Shown here in pieces: positions 44,173 through 56,589 of a stretch of DNA of 64,000 nucleotides (positions are counted from its first letter, which is position 1; each line of letters starts with the position of its first letter). The notes beneath the pieces are model-generated. The model saw nothing but the letters and a program-made list of their open reading frames with translations, was not told the DNA's origin and searched no databases. The DNA is taken from NCBI GenBank assembly GCA_019802505.1, contig JAFMOC010000011.1, positions 3,419,501 to 3,483,500 on the forward strand, written 5' to 3'. The stretch comes from Corydoras sp. C115. Its lineage: Eukaryota; Chordata; Actinopteri; Siluriformes; Callichthyidae. A program made the translations under genes and the position numbers.

Positions 44173-44514
44173 TTATTTTATTCTATACATTTAATTTAGA
44201 AATTTTATAAAACACCATTATTAGCTTAAAAACTATTGCTATTAGGATGTAGGACATTTTTACAAAGTTGAACGTTACCAGTGTACATAATTTTGTGGTT
44301 CTCTGCATTCCCCAACATTAAAAAAATATGGACCATGTTAAAAGTAAGCAGTCAATTTGATTTCTAATTCCATTTCAGGTTAAAATTGAACTTCTATTAA
44401 ATTGGTTTCTAAATAAGCTTTTATGAGGTGGCTTAATTCTCTTTTACATAACAAATAATTGTAGCATGATTTTACTGATTAACTGCACAAAGGAAAGCGT
44501 AGACTGTTGTCCTA

Positions 44515-44880
44515 ACAAATGACTATTCTGAAAAACTCCAGTCAAGGTTCTTTTATTTCTCTGAAGACCAGGTGTTGTTTGAAACAGTACAGGCATGGAT
44601 GAATGTGTATGCTGTTTCCATTCCACACGTGTTGTTTGAGACAGAACCACAGTGGGAGGGCAGGGCAGGGTTTGGTGACGTCTGCCAAAGCCGTGGCGAC
44701 TAGGCAGCAATGTAAACACGACAGTGCCGGCACAGCGATGTGGTTCCACTAGCCTCTCCTTGTTGCTGCTCCCTCTCACAGATTTAGAAAATGTCTGGAC
44801 CTGTGACTCACTCTGAAATAAGGAGGAGGGAGCTGACGAGAAAGGAGAGAGATTCTGTTTCCTGACAAGAATTGGTACCG
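44515..44880. promoter_or_regulatory. Unique GC-richer segment, candidate regulatory element
   Basis: Contains GTAAACACGAC (forkhead-type core), TTGGTGACGTCTGCC (CRE-like) and ACACGTGTTG (E-box-like). A 111-codon minus-strand frame crosses it but lacks splice sites or similarity. Confidence 0.35.
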
Positions 44881-45389
44881 TCTGTTCCGAAGCAATAGTA
44901 ATTAAATCATGACCTATAAGAAAATATCAATACATAATATAAGTAATAATATATGATCCTTGGTATCTTGTTCCAATTGTTCTTATGAATGCACATGTGC
45001 AAATGTCTAGATTTAACGATATTGCTGGATGTATATTTATTATGTTGATATTTAGACATATAGGGTATGTGCGCTTGTAGATCTAGTCAGAAAATATAAA
45101 TAAGACATTTAATAAATAATTTTCTTGTTTGGAAATAATACTCTTGTGATTGGATATTTTGTATGGGGTACTCCTGATATAGAACTACTTTGTAAAATTG
45201 CATACATACATCAGTATATGTAAATAAGAGGATTTATTTTATTGGACAATATGACACTACTTTGGACAAATTTTAAGGAATTAGCACATTTTTACTTGTG
45301 CACTTTTAATGGAAATGAAGTAAGTTCGAATTCCTGCAAGTTTGCATCAGTATAAGAAAATGCAGAGAGATGGAGTGTGAATTAAGTAC

Positions 45390-45700
45390 ACTAATATTCC
45401 CTGCGGGTCCAGTAGTCTCTGGTGGGGGCATGGCGCGGGAATGCTCGGCAGAGCAATTCCACTTGGCAGGTAGATGAAGTGCGGATCATACAAGCAGGCC
45501 TCGGCTGATTAATGGCAGTGGGAAAGGGCTGGTAAGAAAACAACGCTATAAATCAACGTCGCCACAATGGTAATTGTAATTGAAATGAATTTTTCTGTCC
45601 AGACCCAGGCATTACAGCTGATATTGACCATAGCCCTGGTGGCCTGGGCAAAATGAAACACAGAAAATATATTCAGCGCATCCATCGTAATGTTCATACA
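45390..45700. promoter_or_regulatory. Candidate conserved non-coding element with homeodomain sites
   Basis: Dense unique sequence with GGTAATTGTAATTGAAATG (two TAATTG cores), GGCTGATTAATGGCAGTG, and a low-repetition stretch ACCCAGGCATTACAGCTGAT followed by GGTGGCCTGGGC. The texture resembles vertebrate developmental enhancers. This is the strongest such candidate in the upstream region. Confidence 0.45.
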
Positions 45701-46254
45701 TCACTTTATAATACAATTGTCTCATTTCAGACCAATGAATGGAGGAAACCAACCAAAGGAAAGGGAACACGGAGACATTGGCGTGTCATCTTAACCTTGG
45801 TAGTGCTGGCCTTATTCTAAATAAAACTCCAAAACAACAGATTCTAAAGGAAATATGCAATATTATCATATTCCTTTAAGATTCCATTTTTTCTCACTTC
45901 CTAATATACAAACCTATTAAATATTTTATTTATTTTATTTTCTAAGTTTGTTTACAAAAACAAACATGGTAATTTGTGAGTGTGGTAATGAAAAACAGTT
46001 TTTTGTACATCACAAACCTGCATCCAGCTTCCTCTTTCTATACCAGCAACTCCAACTCCCTCCTACTTCTTCTCAAACCATCTATCCTATATTAGGTACA
46101 CATAACGACATTTATTTCTTGTGTTTATTGCATCCTGATTTCACTATTTAGGCCTCCCCCTCACTTAGGTCAGTGCACACGATTGTCATTGGCAACACTT
46201 CTCTCTAACCCAATTATTTTATCTTCTGCTACCTGTTAAGTCACTTATACACAC

Positions 46255-46440
46255 ATATATACACCCTGGGGATGTAAACATATGTGCCTGGAGCAGTGGG
46301 CAGTCTTGTATATGGTGCCAGTGGAGCAATTGAAATTAGGTGCCTTGCTCAAGGGCACTTCAGTCATAGGTCTGGGAATCGAATCTGGGGTCTTCAGGTC
46401 ACAAGGCTCATTCCTTAACCGCAAGCCTATGACTGCCCCA
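46255..46440 (-). mobile_element. SINE family C (tRNA-type) copy
   Basis: On the minus strand: TGGGGCAGTCATAGGCTTGC (A-box region), GATTCGATTCCCAG (B-box region), then GCCCTTGAGCAAGGCACC. The layout is that of a tRNA-derived SINE. Confidence 0.75.
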
Positions 46441-46444
46441 CAAA

Positions 46445-47055
46445 TTCCAGGTTGTCTGCCATGCCAAGTGAGTCTGTCTACCCACCTGCATTTAGCGGTG
46501 TGCTTTTTCAGAAGCCATTCCTGACTAAAAAGCCGCCAAAACCTCCACTCTTGTATTGTCTGCCTTTATAACCCAGATTCACTGTATTCATTACTTAAAA
46601 TACAGTTACTTAAAATTTCAGTTACAGCTGATATCAGTTATATTGTTTGTAACTACCCTTGTGATTCCACTTCTCTGAGGAAATTAACAAAGATCCTAAG
46701 AAGGTAAGTGCTGTCTGTAAATGTCCAACACCATGCACCTTTAATACTTTTTTTTTTGCAAATCTTATTGGTGCTTTTCACAGTCTTTGAGATATGTTAC
46801 ACTGCCTTTTAATACACTTTTAAAAGGCAAACTACTCCAGCTACAGTGGGATGCAAATGCAGACTAGGTCCTCCACCCAAATTCCATTCTGGATTCCATC
46901 GCTTTCTTTCGATATAAACTTTTCCAGGCTGAATATAATTATGGAACCAGAGTCTGAGTTTCTTGCCACAAAATTGGCAGTTGGTTAATTGGGACACTGC
47001 ACCTGTTCCAAGTACAGATTTTCACACAGATTTAAAAAAAATGTTTTCAAAGAAA
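46445..47055. other. Intergenic sequence, no assigned feature
   Basis: A more complex segment at 46800-47030 (GGCAGTTGGTTAATTGGGAC) may be an old repeat, but I could not place it. Confidence 0.35.
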
Positions 47056-47059
47056 GCTC

Positions 47060-47985
47060 TGAGGCTGAATGCCAGACAAGCTTGCTGATTACCTTTCTTT
47101 AATAACTTTAACTTCACCATGGCATGGCTTCCCATGATATCTAAAGAGACTAAAATTGACACATTATCACACCTTTATCCTTCTGAGGAATCTGGTTCCC
47201 TCTTGCCTGTACCTACTGTATACTTTCTCTCGCACTCACACTCATATCATACTTCTTTTGATACAGTAAATCATCAGACACTTTTTTTTTTTTATAAATT
47301 TGACATCTCTAAAATAACAATTTAATGTTGTATATCCTATCTTATAGGTAAGTCTTTCAGGTGTCATGAAATAGGGATCTTCTTAAGCTAACACTGAGTG
47401 CCCCAGGTCTTAGTGCTCGGTCCCTATATCTTTTCACTGTACATGTCTTAAGTATGCTCTGTCATTCTAAGTCCAGTCCAAGCCCATATCCCCTTCTGAC
47501 TTGACTACTGCAATGCATAACTTGCACATCTCATGTTGCTTAAAAAATTTCATTCACTTTTATTAGCTTCCCAATTATTATAATGCCTTAATACTGGCCT
47601 ACAGGGCAAACTCTCTGGATTTTCTTTCTCTTACCTCATTTTTGAATTCCAATGGTACACCCCAGCTTATTTACTTCACTCAAGTGATGACAGCCACCTG
47701 GCTTCTTAGCCTGAGCATGGTGAAATTCACCATCACTATTGCTAAATAGTGAAATGATCTTCCTAACTCTGTCTCTAACACTAAAACATTTGGAATTTTT
47801 TTTAAGAAATGTCCACAAATGCTTGCTGTAATTTTTTTTTATTTACAATATCTTTATCTTAACACTAAATGCAGATTATGTCTGGACTGATAATACTACC
47901 GTTTATCTAGTTACACCTTAAGTAACAAACTTGTTCTCTGACTTGTAAATTACTTTGTATAAATGCTACAATGCTATGCTAAATG
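47060..47985 (+). mobile_element. Decayed L2/Rex1-type LINE, RT to 3' end
   Basis: Plus-strand remnants appear in the right order: SFDTVNHQTL (RT motif), then CPRS-LGP-LFSLYMS from GTGCCCCAGGTCTTAGTGCT, then LDYCNA, then a post-RT segment, and a 3' end CTTTGTATAAATGCTACAAT. Many stops and indels. No ORF is intact. Confidence 0.65.
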
Positions 47986-48503
47986 ACTAAATTGCTAATT
48001 CAAAATGTGCATCTCTCATTCTTGTTTCATGACTTTGATAAAAAAGAGTGCATTACACAACATGAACCTCCCTCCACGTCTTATATATGTTCCCTCACAG
48101 TTATGCTTTGGTCTGTTAATGTGGGTACTTGGTTTGTTCTGCGTGGTGCAAAAGTAGCACATACTATCCGAGTACTTAAATTAGAATACAGGTTGGTGTC
48201 ATTGTGCCAAAACACTGACACGTTGTGCATGGTTGGAAACATGCCATTTAACCTACCTGACAGCAAACATTGGCCATATCCTGTACCTTATAGACTTAGT
48301 CATATAATGCCATTCTTTTTTTAAATTTATATAATAAGGTCTAAAATCTCTACAATCATTTCCACAGTTATTGACTGCTTGTTTATTTTCAAAACTCTTT
48401 TTTAATATTAATTTAGCATACCCAGAGAAATTCACTCTGCCCATAGCCCTTACTTTACTGCTGTAGTCTGGGGTGCTTTAAAAATTGTGTTAAGGTAAGC
48501 CTT

Positions 48504-48848
48504 ATGCTTAGGCACCATCTAAAGTTGAACAGGCACTGTGAGCTTATTAATCGGGAGCTAATCTCTTTGTATATTCACAACTATTATTTACCAACCCTAA
48601 AGACTGGGCTAGCGTTTTTCCATGGGATGAGTCCCCACCCCATTCAGTTACAGGTTTTTCTCCTTTTAGTGTTTGTTCAGTTATCAACCCTCTCTTGCCC
48701 TGTGGCATCTAAACCCTTTGACCCTTCTGCAATCAATGTATGGTTAAAACAGTGTGTACGGAGCAGGTGCACTATAACATTAGGCAAATTCTATCACATT
48801 GTATTAAAAGAGCAGGTCAACAGACATAGATGTCGAACACCTACATAA
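48504..48848 (+). other. Unassigned 114-codon ORF, possible repeat-derived
   Basis: Reads LRHHLKLNRHCELINRELIS at the start, later AFFHGMSPHPIQLQ and CVRSRCTITLGKFYHIVLKE. The composition looks protein-like and not low-complexity, but I do not recognise a family. No flanking splice sites stand out. It may be part of an old transposable element that follows the LINE relic. Confidence 0.2.
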
Positions 48849-48849
48849 G

Positions 48850-50590
48850 CTACTGGTTATCTGGTGTGACTGGTGCCTGGTGCTGTCAGAGCAATAGGAA
48901 GCTGTTGCTTTGTTACATGGGGCCTTACAAAATTCTCAAATGAGTCAGTGAGGTTTCCACCCATCTTCAGTTATACCTCATTAAGCACAAAGTAGCTTCA
49001 TTTTACTGTTTTTTCTAGTCTGGTCAGACCTCTCCCCATTTCCATTTCAGTTCTCAACACAGACCCTGCATTGAAAATGTTCACAAGGTCTTTTCTGTGG
49101 ATCCCCACATCTCACATCTTGGACCATGACCTCACTTGTGAGTTCCATCTTTTGTAGGTTTTCGCATCTCCTTTCTTTGTTTCTCCAGCATGAACTTTAA
49201 ATGGATAACTTAGATTATGTTTTAAATTAGTTGGACATTAAGCACACGCTGACTAGATTTTAAGTATCTACTATTGCTACTGTTATTATCTAGTGTACAT
49301 AAATACTCAGCATACATATGTTACACATATGACCCATCATTGTGATATTCATGTAAACCACCCAATTTTAATGAATAATGCTTAAATGTTTCTCTGTTCA
49401 TTGGTGCTAGCAAGTTGTCTTGATTAAGAGATTGCCATTGAAATCAATACTGATGCCGCCTTCACAGAACCATGTGCAAGTGGAAAATTTTAAGCTGTAA
49501 AACATTGTTTCACTGCGCAAGTACCGTTTACTGATGCTTGCCACAAGCTTTTAAAATCGAATGGCCAACCTTGTAAATACGGTGCTTTGAAAGTGTGTTT
49601 CGCAGTGTTTTTACACTTTTTTCCAAAAGCAGTGTGATTGAGAAAAGTCTTTTTTTTTTTTTTTTAACTGTTATTAATTTCGTCTTCTTTTAGGTTGATG
49701 CCACACCCCAAAAGTCAAACATGGTAAAATATCTAAACTGAAAAAATATAAACTTTATAGACTTTAGAAAATCTGCATTTAAAAAAGAACTTAAATGTAA
49801 AAATAAATAAATAAATACATTTAATGAATTCATATAAATCAAAACAATTTAATAAAAATTGTGTTAAACAAAAATATATAGTATATTATATTATATATGT
49901 ATGTATGTATTTTTTTTTTAATGGTTTTAGTTTTATTGTTTTAAATAATCAAATCATTTGGCCCTGATTTAGCTCCATACTCATGAAGTTAATTTTTCTG
50001 CTAAATAATAGCTGAAATATGATAAAAAAAATTTTGCAGTGATATATTTGTAACATGTTTTGTCACCCCCAAAATCTAATGGTCATATTTCTAAATATTA
50101 TTGCTTTGGAGGATGGCTAGGTTTTTGTATTGATATTCAGTGTGAAAATATTTTGTGTTTTTTTGTTATCATTTGCATTGTAATCTAATTACATTATGTT
50201 TACAAATTAGCCTGTAGTTGCTACATTTTTTTACAAGATTGGCAACATGTCATGCAAAAAGCATAATACCAACAATATGACATAAGTAAGATTAAAAAGT
50301 TTAGCAGATTTGTACATGGAAGTTTATTTTGGTTGTTCAACTCGAAAGATTATAGTTTTGTTAAACCTGAAACATTTATAGTAATTATGAATGGCCACTG
50401 TTGATAGGCCTTGGCCCTGGATGTGGAAACAGGAAGGGTCTAGGCTCACAGGGTCTATGGCTCACAGTGAAGAGCACAGTGGCCCACCTTCACACCAGTG
50501 TAAAGGTGGGGATTGATAGCTCACACCTCACAACCAAGTGCATTAAAATCCTGCTCTGTGAACAAAAAAGTAAGGGGAATTGAGACAAAC
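48850..50590. other. AT-rich intergenic stretch, nothing recognised
   Basis: No SINE, exon or long frame. Includes T runs and an AAATA-rich region at 49.75-49.95 kb. Confidence 0.4.
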
Positions 50591-50760
50591 GGTACACAGC
50601 GTCAGCGGCGTATATGCGGGAGCCGGGGCAGAAAGTCATAAATCATCATTGATCCGTTCATTTATTCATCCTCTCCTACAGCCTGGTGGATCCACAAATT
50701 AAACACATCAATAATTAAAATCATGCATCAGGTGCAGCGTGTCTGTGGCCCCAGCAGAAA
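50590..50760. promoter_or_regulatory. Candidate conserved non-coding element
   Basis: Unique sequence rich in homeodomain-type cores: AAAGTCATAAATCATCATTG, ATCAATAATTAAAATCATGC, and GGTGGATCCACAAATTAAAC. A GC-rich left edge (GCGTCAGCGGCGTATATGCG) sets it off from AT-rich flanks. Confidence 0.4.
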
Positions 50761-50859
50761 GGAGCCCTAACCAACTAAGGTCTTTCTTTTTTCAACTAAT
50801 GTGGTTTCCAAGGAAACAAAAGTTATGGTTGGCTTTCACTTCCCACTCTCTTTTACTCT

Positions 50860-51120
50860 TTCACCCAGCCTTGCTTTATCCCTCGTTCTTTTGCCGAATT
50901 TATTGCAGTGGTGACTCTGAGCTCCTGGAAATCAATCAGTATCTTCACAGTTACCAGCTTTGATATTGCTAGAGAGAAAGAGAGACAGGAAAGTTTCCCT
51001 TTGACAAGCATGTTCCATTGTGAGAATCCCCAGCAGCCTCCGACATCTGGTTCCAGTTAGTACCGTGACGCGCTTCCTGCCTGAACCACGGTTCACAAGT
51101 AAAACACCACACACAAGGGT
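50860..51120. promoter_or_regulatory. Candidate conserved non-coding element
   Basis: Dense unique sequence (GAATTTATTGCAGTGGTGAC, AAATCAATCAGTATCTTCAC, CCAGCAGCCTCCGACATCTG, TACCGTGACGCGCTTCCTGC). It lies just right of the previous candidate, so the two may form one regulatory cluster. Confidence 0.35.
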
Positions 51121-52130
51121 GAGGAGAACAAAATATACACAGACGCCTCTTAAATCTTCAGCGTATGAGTTTGCATGTGTGTAAGTTCTTCATGTGTGCT
51201 TATTTCTACAGTAGGTTAACTGATTAGATTCATCACTTGATGAAGTTTGATGAAATCTGGTAAATTTTGTTTTTCATATAACTTATTTGTATGTGTTTGT
51301 ACATGTTTGTGTATATATATTTGCGTGTGTTTGTGTTTCGTCAGAATATTTAATTAGGATTTTACAACTGCAACATGCTTCTTTATAGGTAACTCAGTAT
51401 TTACGTGAAGTGCTACTAAGTTGATAAGAAGTGGAAAAGTGTGACCCTCATGATTGTAGGTGTGGAACATAAGTGCAGAATGTAAGCTGCACCCACACAT
51501 CCTCACAAAAGGGAAACCCTTTCTGTGGGGGCACATATATAAATACACACAAACAGGCACATACACACACTGAGTGGGGCTTCTAAATGACGAAAATGAA
51601 AAAGAGGGGGAGAGACAACAGCGAAAAGTGAAAATGTCATGTGTATAGATATAGAACACAAACAGGACACAGAAGGGCTTGCCTGCGTTGGTGGCATCAC
51701 AAAACTCTCCCACACACAGTGTTCTTAGCTTTGATCTCTTAGAAGCCATTGCTTCTGCTGTGCATCTTGGGACGGCCAAAGGACTTCTTATCATAAGCTT
51801 AGAGATCTTCATCTGTAGATGGAAAACCATGATGCAACCATGCAACAGTTACAATGCTACCTACAATGCTAAAACTATAAAATAGGTTAAAGTAAAGCTA
51901 ATGACTCAGTGGCAACATAGACCACAACTAAACTGTAGCCCACCTACATATCTACAGTGTGACATTCCACTTCAAAACTAATAACGACCGAGATTTGATT
52001 AAAATCATATTAGCTAGCAGTATTGGTGTGTAGTTTCTGCTTATGCAGTAGAGACGAAGTCATTACCATCCACAAACATTGACAGTTTCTTAACTATATT
52101 ATAATAAACACATTTGATTTTTTTTTCAGT
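51120..52130. other. Intergenic sequence, nothing recognised
   Basis: GT-rich at 51.15-51.35 kb. A 163-codon minus-strand frame (51354-51845) has no recognisable motif and low complexity in parts. Confidence 0.35.
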
Positions 52131-52135
52131 TATTT

Positions 52136-52920
52136 ACATTACATTACATTTACATTTAGTCATTTAGCAGACACTTTTATCCAAAGCGACTTACAAATGA
52201 GAACATTACAAGTCAGAAGTTATGCAGAAAACCAACTATACTGTAAATTCATCAAACCTAATTTTTATTTGATGCTGCGCCCCCCCCCCTTTTTTTTATT
52301 TTTACAACAGGTATTTGTTAAAGAGATGCGTCTTCAGTAGTTTCTTAAAACTGCTTAGTGATTCTGCCTTACGGACAGAGTTGGGAAGATCGTTCCACCA
52401 TTTTGCAGTGGTGAACGAGGTGGAATCACCAGGCGGCAATCATCACTGGAGCGAAGTGAACGAGTCGAAGTGTATTTTGAAAAGACAGAGTTAAGGTAGC
52501 AGGGGGAAGATCCAGAAATGGTTCTGTAGGCCAGAGTCAGTGATTTGTACTGAATGCGAGCAGCTACAGGGAGCCAATGGAGGGAAATGAGTAGTGGAGT
52601 GACATGAGTTCGCTTGGGCTGGTTAAACAGAAGTCGGGCTGCAGAGTTTTGAATTAGTTGAAGAGGTCTGATTGTGGAAGCTGGGATACCGGCAAGTAGC
52701 GCATTACAATAATCAAGCCGGGATAGGACTAGGGCTTGAACAAGCAGTTGGGTAGCATGTTCAGTCAAGAAGGGTCTGATCTTCTTTATGTTGTAAAGAA
52801 GGAATCTGCAGGAACGGGCAGTTTTGATAACATGATCAGAGAGTTTAAGTTGGGAGTCTACTGTGAAACCAAGGTTCCGGACCGAATCGGTTGGGGAGAT
52901 TGTGGAGATTGTGGAGTTAT
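52136..52920 (-). mobile_element. L2/Rex1-type LINE 3' part, minus strand
   Basis: An open stretch at 52355-52768 encodes LVQALVLSRLDYCNALLAGI, then LQLIQNSAARLLFNQPKRTH, then VTPLLISLHWLPVAARIQYK. This is the conserved C-terminal region of these elements and is in good condition. The 3' end (TTTAGTCATTTAGCAGACAC, opposite strand) is intact near 52150. 5'-truncated, so RT is absent. Confidence 0.85.
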
Positions 52921-53114
52921 TTCTTTATAGAATATGTAAACTGATGATTTGCTTTGCATAAAAATCCGAATTTACATACTGCATGTAGAACTGCAATAAA
53001 GAGACAACTAATCATAATTGTGACAACTTATATAATTCAAACAAAGTTATAACAAAATATTGTTTATCTCATTAATGGACTTCATATAACTTCAACTTAA
53101 TCTATTTTTCATAC

Positions 53115-53184
<70 letters not shown>
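53115..53184. repeat. (AT)n microsatellite
   Basis: A TA run of about 70 bases. Confidence 0.95.
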
Positions 53185-53187
<3 letters not shown>

Positions 53188-53514
53188 CTAGGATTAAGTA
53201 CAATATAAATAAAATTTAATGCTATGCTGGCATTCAAGACTTTTTTTATTATTACTAATTTTTTGTTTTACAAAGTAAATAAAGCAGATACAATCGTACA
53301 ACGATTTGGCTAAATCATGTTGTATTTTTATTTTGGGGGAAAACACATCTGTAAAGAAACAAACTTTAGCACATTTTAGCATAGCATAGTTGCTGTTCAT
53401 TTATGTGTTTTTGTATACAGTATACATACTGTTTTTGTATACACTAATATACATGGGGTGTCATGATATCATTTTATTGTTCGATGCTTACTTTCACAAG
53501 TGTAAGTGCAAAAC

Positions 53515-53890
53515 TCAGAGAGCACTAGCAAGAAAGAAACAAATGGCAAAAATGGTGTTTAAGCTAATGCTGCTGCGCCAACCGTGCCGAAATTCTCAGT
53601 GCCCTTGTCCTGGGGATCCAGCACAGATGGCCCTCAGCTTTTGTCATGGCTGGCAGTGGGTTAGGGACTTATTCATCGAGACTTGCTTTTATTTTTAGCG
53701 AGTCAGGTGAAATTGCCTGATGTATTGCGCTTTGACCAGACAATCAGCGGAGTGGCGGTACACATGCGGTGCAGTTCTCCCCCCACCCCATGTACAATGC
53801 GGGGGTACACCACTGTGCACCACCAGTCCGAACAATCGCAACGTATTATTGACAATGTCCCAACCTGCTACAAAACTAGGAGCCTTTGCA
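53515..53890 (+). repeat. Unassigned dispersed repeat, second copy
   Basis: Partly matches 38860-39210 in the same orientation (see there). GC is higher than in the flanks (CCCCCCACCCCATGTACAAT). No coding capacity is convincing. Confidence 0.4.
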
Positions 53891-53899
53891 CTGCAGCTG

Positions 53900-54755
53900 G
53901 AGCAAATTAAAGATGCACCAGAGCCGCAACATCATCTTACAGCCTCTAAAATATAAAAAACCCAGAATCAGAGATGGTCAACTTTCCAACAGGTTTTTAA
54001 ATCATAGCCCTTTGAAACTTTTTCAGACCATTGCATTCCTTCTTACTTCCAGAACCAAGGTCCTTCTTACATAGACACCATATTCAAATACGTCTTTCAT
54101 TTTAAATGAGGACCTCTGCAGTCCTGGTTAGATTCAAGGTCTTAGAAATATTTTTACAATTTCATAGTAAAATCCTAAAACCTTTGATATAAGTATAAGT
54201 ATACTTCTCCCTTAAAGAGCTGGTAACATTTTAAAAGAAAACACAAGTATTTTGAAAAGTTATGACATCATAATTGAGTAGTGGACAGAATTTAGCATTG
54301 CACAGCATTACTCCAGCAGCACTTATTCGAACAGCAACTATCCGCATTTCAGCCCTTCAGTTTTACTAACAGTGAGTTAGATAAATTGATAAAATGGCAG
54401 CACCAACTGTTCCAAATCACCCATCCAACAAAGTTCAATCTAGTCTGTGCACCTTTAAGAAAATAAGTATGTTTGTGGTCTACTTTTGAAGATTGATAGT
54501 GTTTCAGAACCCTGCAGTGACAGAAACACTATTCCAGAGTCGAAGAAGCTTGTAAGAAACACTCGTCCTTGGCTTAGTTATACTGTAGTATTAGTATAGG
54601 GTCTTAAAAAAAAGTCCAGTACATTGTACATTCTTAGTTATATTTTGTATTTAATGAGAAACCTAAATGGGAACCATTGCATTCAATGAAATAATATGAG
54701 CAAACATTTTGGACCTAGTCAAAACTGCTGCATTGTAAATCAGCTGAAGTTTATG
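53900..54755. other. Intergenic sequence, nothing recognised
   Basis: AT-rich with no repeat family or exon-like segment. Confidence 0.4.
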
Positions 54756-54759
54756 TAGT

Positions 54760-55004
54760 AAATACATCCAGGATCTATCACTAGGCACACACTCACACAC
54801 TCAATATATGGGGCAATTAAGAGCAGACAAATTACCTTGAATCCATGTTTTTTTTTTTTACTGTGGGAGGAAACCAAAAACCTGGGGGGAAACCCACATG
54901 GACATGGGGAGAACATGGAAAATCCACCCAGATTGGGATTCGAACCTGGATCCACAGCGCTGAGCGGCAAAATGCTAAGCACTGAGCCACCATGCCGTCC
55001 AGAT
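54760..55004 (-). mobile_element. SINE family A copy, tail-truncated
   Basis: Head end CTGAGCCACCATGCCGTCC at the right, B box GGATTCGAACC, middle with a T run. The left end stops in the CATCCAGGATC segment. No duplication seen. Confidence 0.82.
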
Positions 55005-55414
55005 AGCATAAATTAATTTTTCTGCATCTTGAACAGAAAGTTAATTTTCTAACTTTGAATTGTAATAAAGTTAAAAGAATACAACTTTAGCAATGCTGTT
55101 ATTGCTATAATATTGCTACTAGTTGTTGAATGAAATATCTGATGCCTAAATTATTTACAGATTAACTGATATAACACGTATTAGATTTTACGAGATAATA
55201 TTACTTGATATCCACTTTTTTCTCTGTAAAGTTCAAAGCATTCAGTTTAATCAAAAACAGCTGTGTGTCATCTGCATATAGAAAAAACTAATTTCATGCT
55301 TTGGAATAAATGAAAAGAAAAACATTTGAGGAAGTGGACTTTAATAGAAGTGGTCCTATTACTGAACTTAGTTGAACACCGTAGTTGATTTTTGTGCAGA
55401 CAGAGTTTTAAATT

Positions 55415-55683
55415 ATTTTTACTTCTATAGGTAAACTGATAGCTATCAGTTTTGCCTCCGCCCGTTTCAGGCCACGCATTGTCAAGCCTGTGTTACACTC
55501 CCCTATGCCCATTCGGGAAAAGAAGTCTGTCATGACCATCTGTGCTTCCACCCCTAGACCACCTGAAATTTGAGGGCCTAAAGCACTAGAAAGCACTTGA
55601 AGAAGGGTGAGGTCCCTTTCTAGTAGGTAGTAGTGGATGGACACAACTTCTCCCAGCTCATTGTCCAATGTGTCTGTCTGCAA
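55415..55683 (-). other. Exon-like ORF of unknown identity
   Basis: A minus-strand frame preceded by a good acceptor (TTTTATTTCATTTTGCAG before ACAGACAC). It reads DTLDNELGEVVSIHYYLLER, then LLQVLSSALGPQISG, then MTDFFSRMGIGECNTGL and LKRAEAKLIAISLPIE, followed by a possible donor (GAA|GTAAAA). The sequence looks like real, amphipathic protein and not low-complexity. I do not recognise the family. It could be an exon of an unidentified gene, a retro-fragment, or part of a transposable element. Confidence 0.3.
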
Positions 55684-55691
55684 AATGAAAT

Positions 55692-55915
55692 AAAATTGTG
55701 GGTGTGGTAACTCAGTGGTTAGGGTGTTGAGCTATTGATGTGAACATTGTGGGTTCAAATCCAAGGTCCACATTGTGGGTTCAAATCCAAGGCCCTTAAC
55801 CCTCTTTGCTGCAGGGATGCTGTATCAATTTTGTGTTCTGACTCCATCCATTAAGAGATACTTGTAAGTTGCTTTGGATAAAGTCGTCTGGTAAATGACC
55901 AAAATCTAAAACGTA
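55692..55915 (+). mobile_element. SINE family B copy with internal duplication
   Basis: A-box-like GTGGTAACTCAGTGGTTAGG. The B-box segment CATTGTGGGTTCAAATCCAA occurs twice in tandem. The tail is TTGCTTTGGATAAAGTCGTC. Same family as 29390-29614. Confidence 0.8.
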
Positions 55916-55919
55916 AAAT

Positions 55920-56585
55920 ACAAAAGTAAAAACAAAATGGCACTTAAATTCCGCTTGTTCTGCTCCCAACCACTGAACAATCTAACATTATCTTTTTAAT
56001 GAGGTCAGTTAAAGCTTAGTGCACCTATGTTACAGCAAGGCTTTATGTTTTTGCACTTGGAGCAAATTTTCTTGTTCTAGTTTCCTTAATGCATGCAGCT
56101 TTGCTCTCAAGAACATACCAAACTTCATTTTCATTAACAAGGTCTCTTTTTCCAATTTTCCTTAATGACTTCTGGGATGACATGAGGAATCCCATGGAAC
56201 CCAGTGGAAGCCTCTGGGACCTCTCATACAGTAAACAACAGTGGCCCCAACCACTTAACCCAGGATTTAGCAGCTTTGTGAATGAACTAACAAATCTTAT
56301 TTATGTATGTGGTTTAGACATTAGACTAACCCTTCCATCAGTTGATTGATCATACTAGTGCGATTTGATTTAATTTCTAATAATTTGTACAGCTCACATA
56401 GTTGACTTTTTGTTCTTCTACAACACTATGTGCTAAATTGTTACATAATCCACTAGGACTTAATACAAAGCTATATCCATGTGTTGAACAATATAATAGG
56501 CCAAAAATGTTCATCCTATATCTAATAAATAGGATCTGGATTATTAAAAGGGGCTGCAAAGGACGGGAAATCCCTAAAAGGGGGG
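55920..56585. other. Intergenic sequence, nothing recognised
   Basis: Unique AT-rich sequence with a 86-codon frame at 56089-56349 that I cannot support. Confidence 0.35.
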
Positions 56586-56589
56586 TTCT

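Noticed and set aside
51354..51845. 163-codon minus-strand ORF
   Set aside because: No motif, no splice sites, and an AT/GT-biased composition. Its length is within chance for this window.
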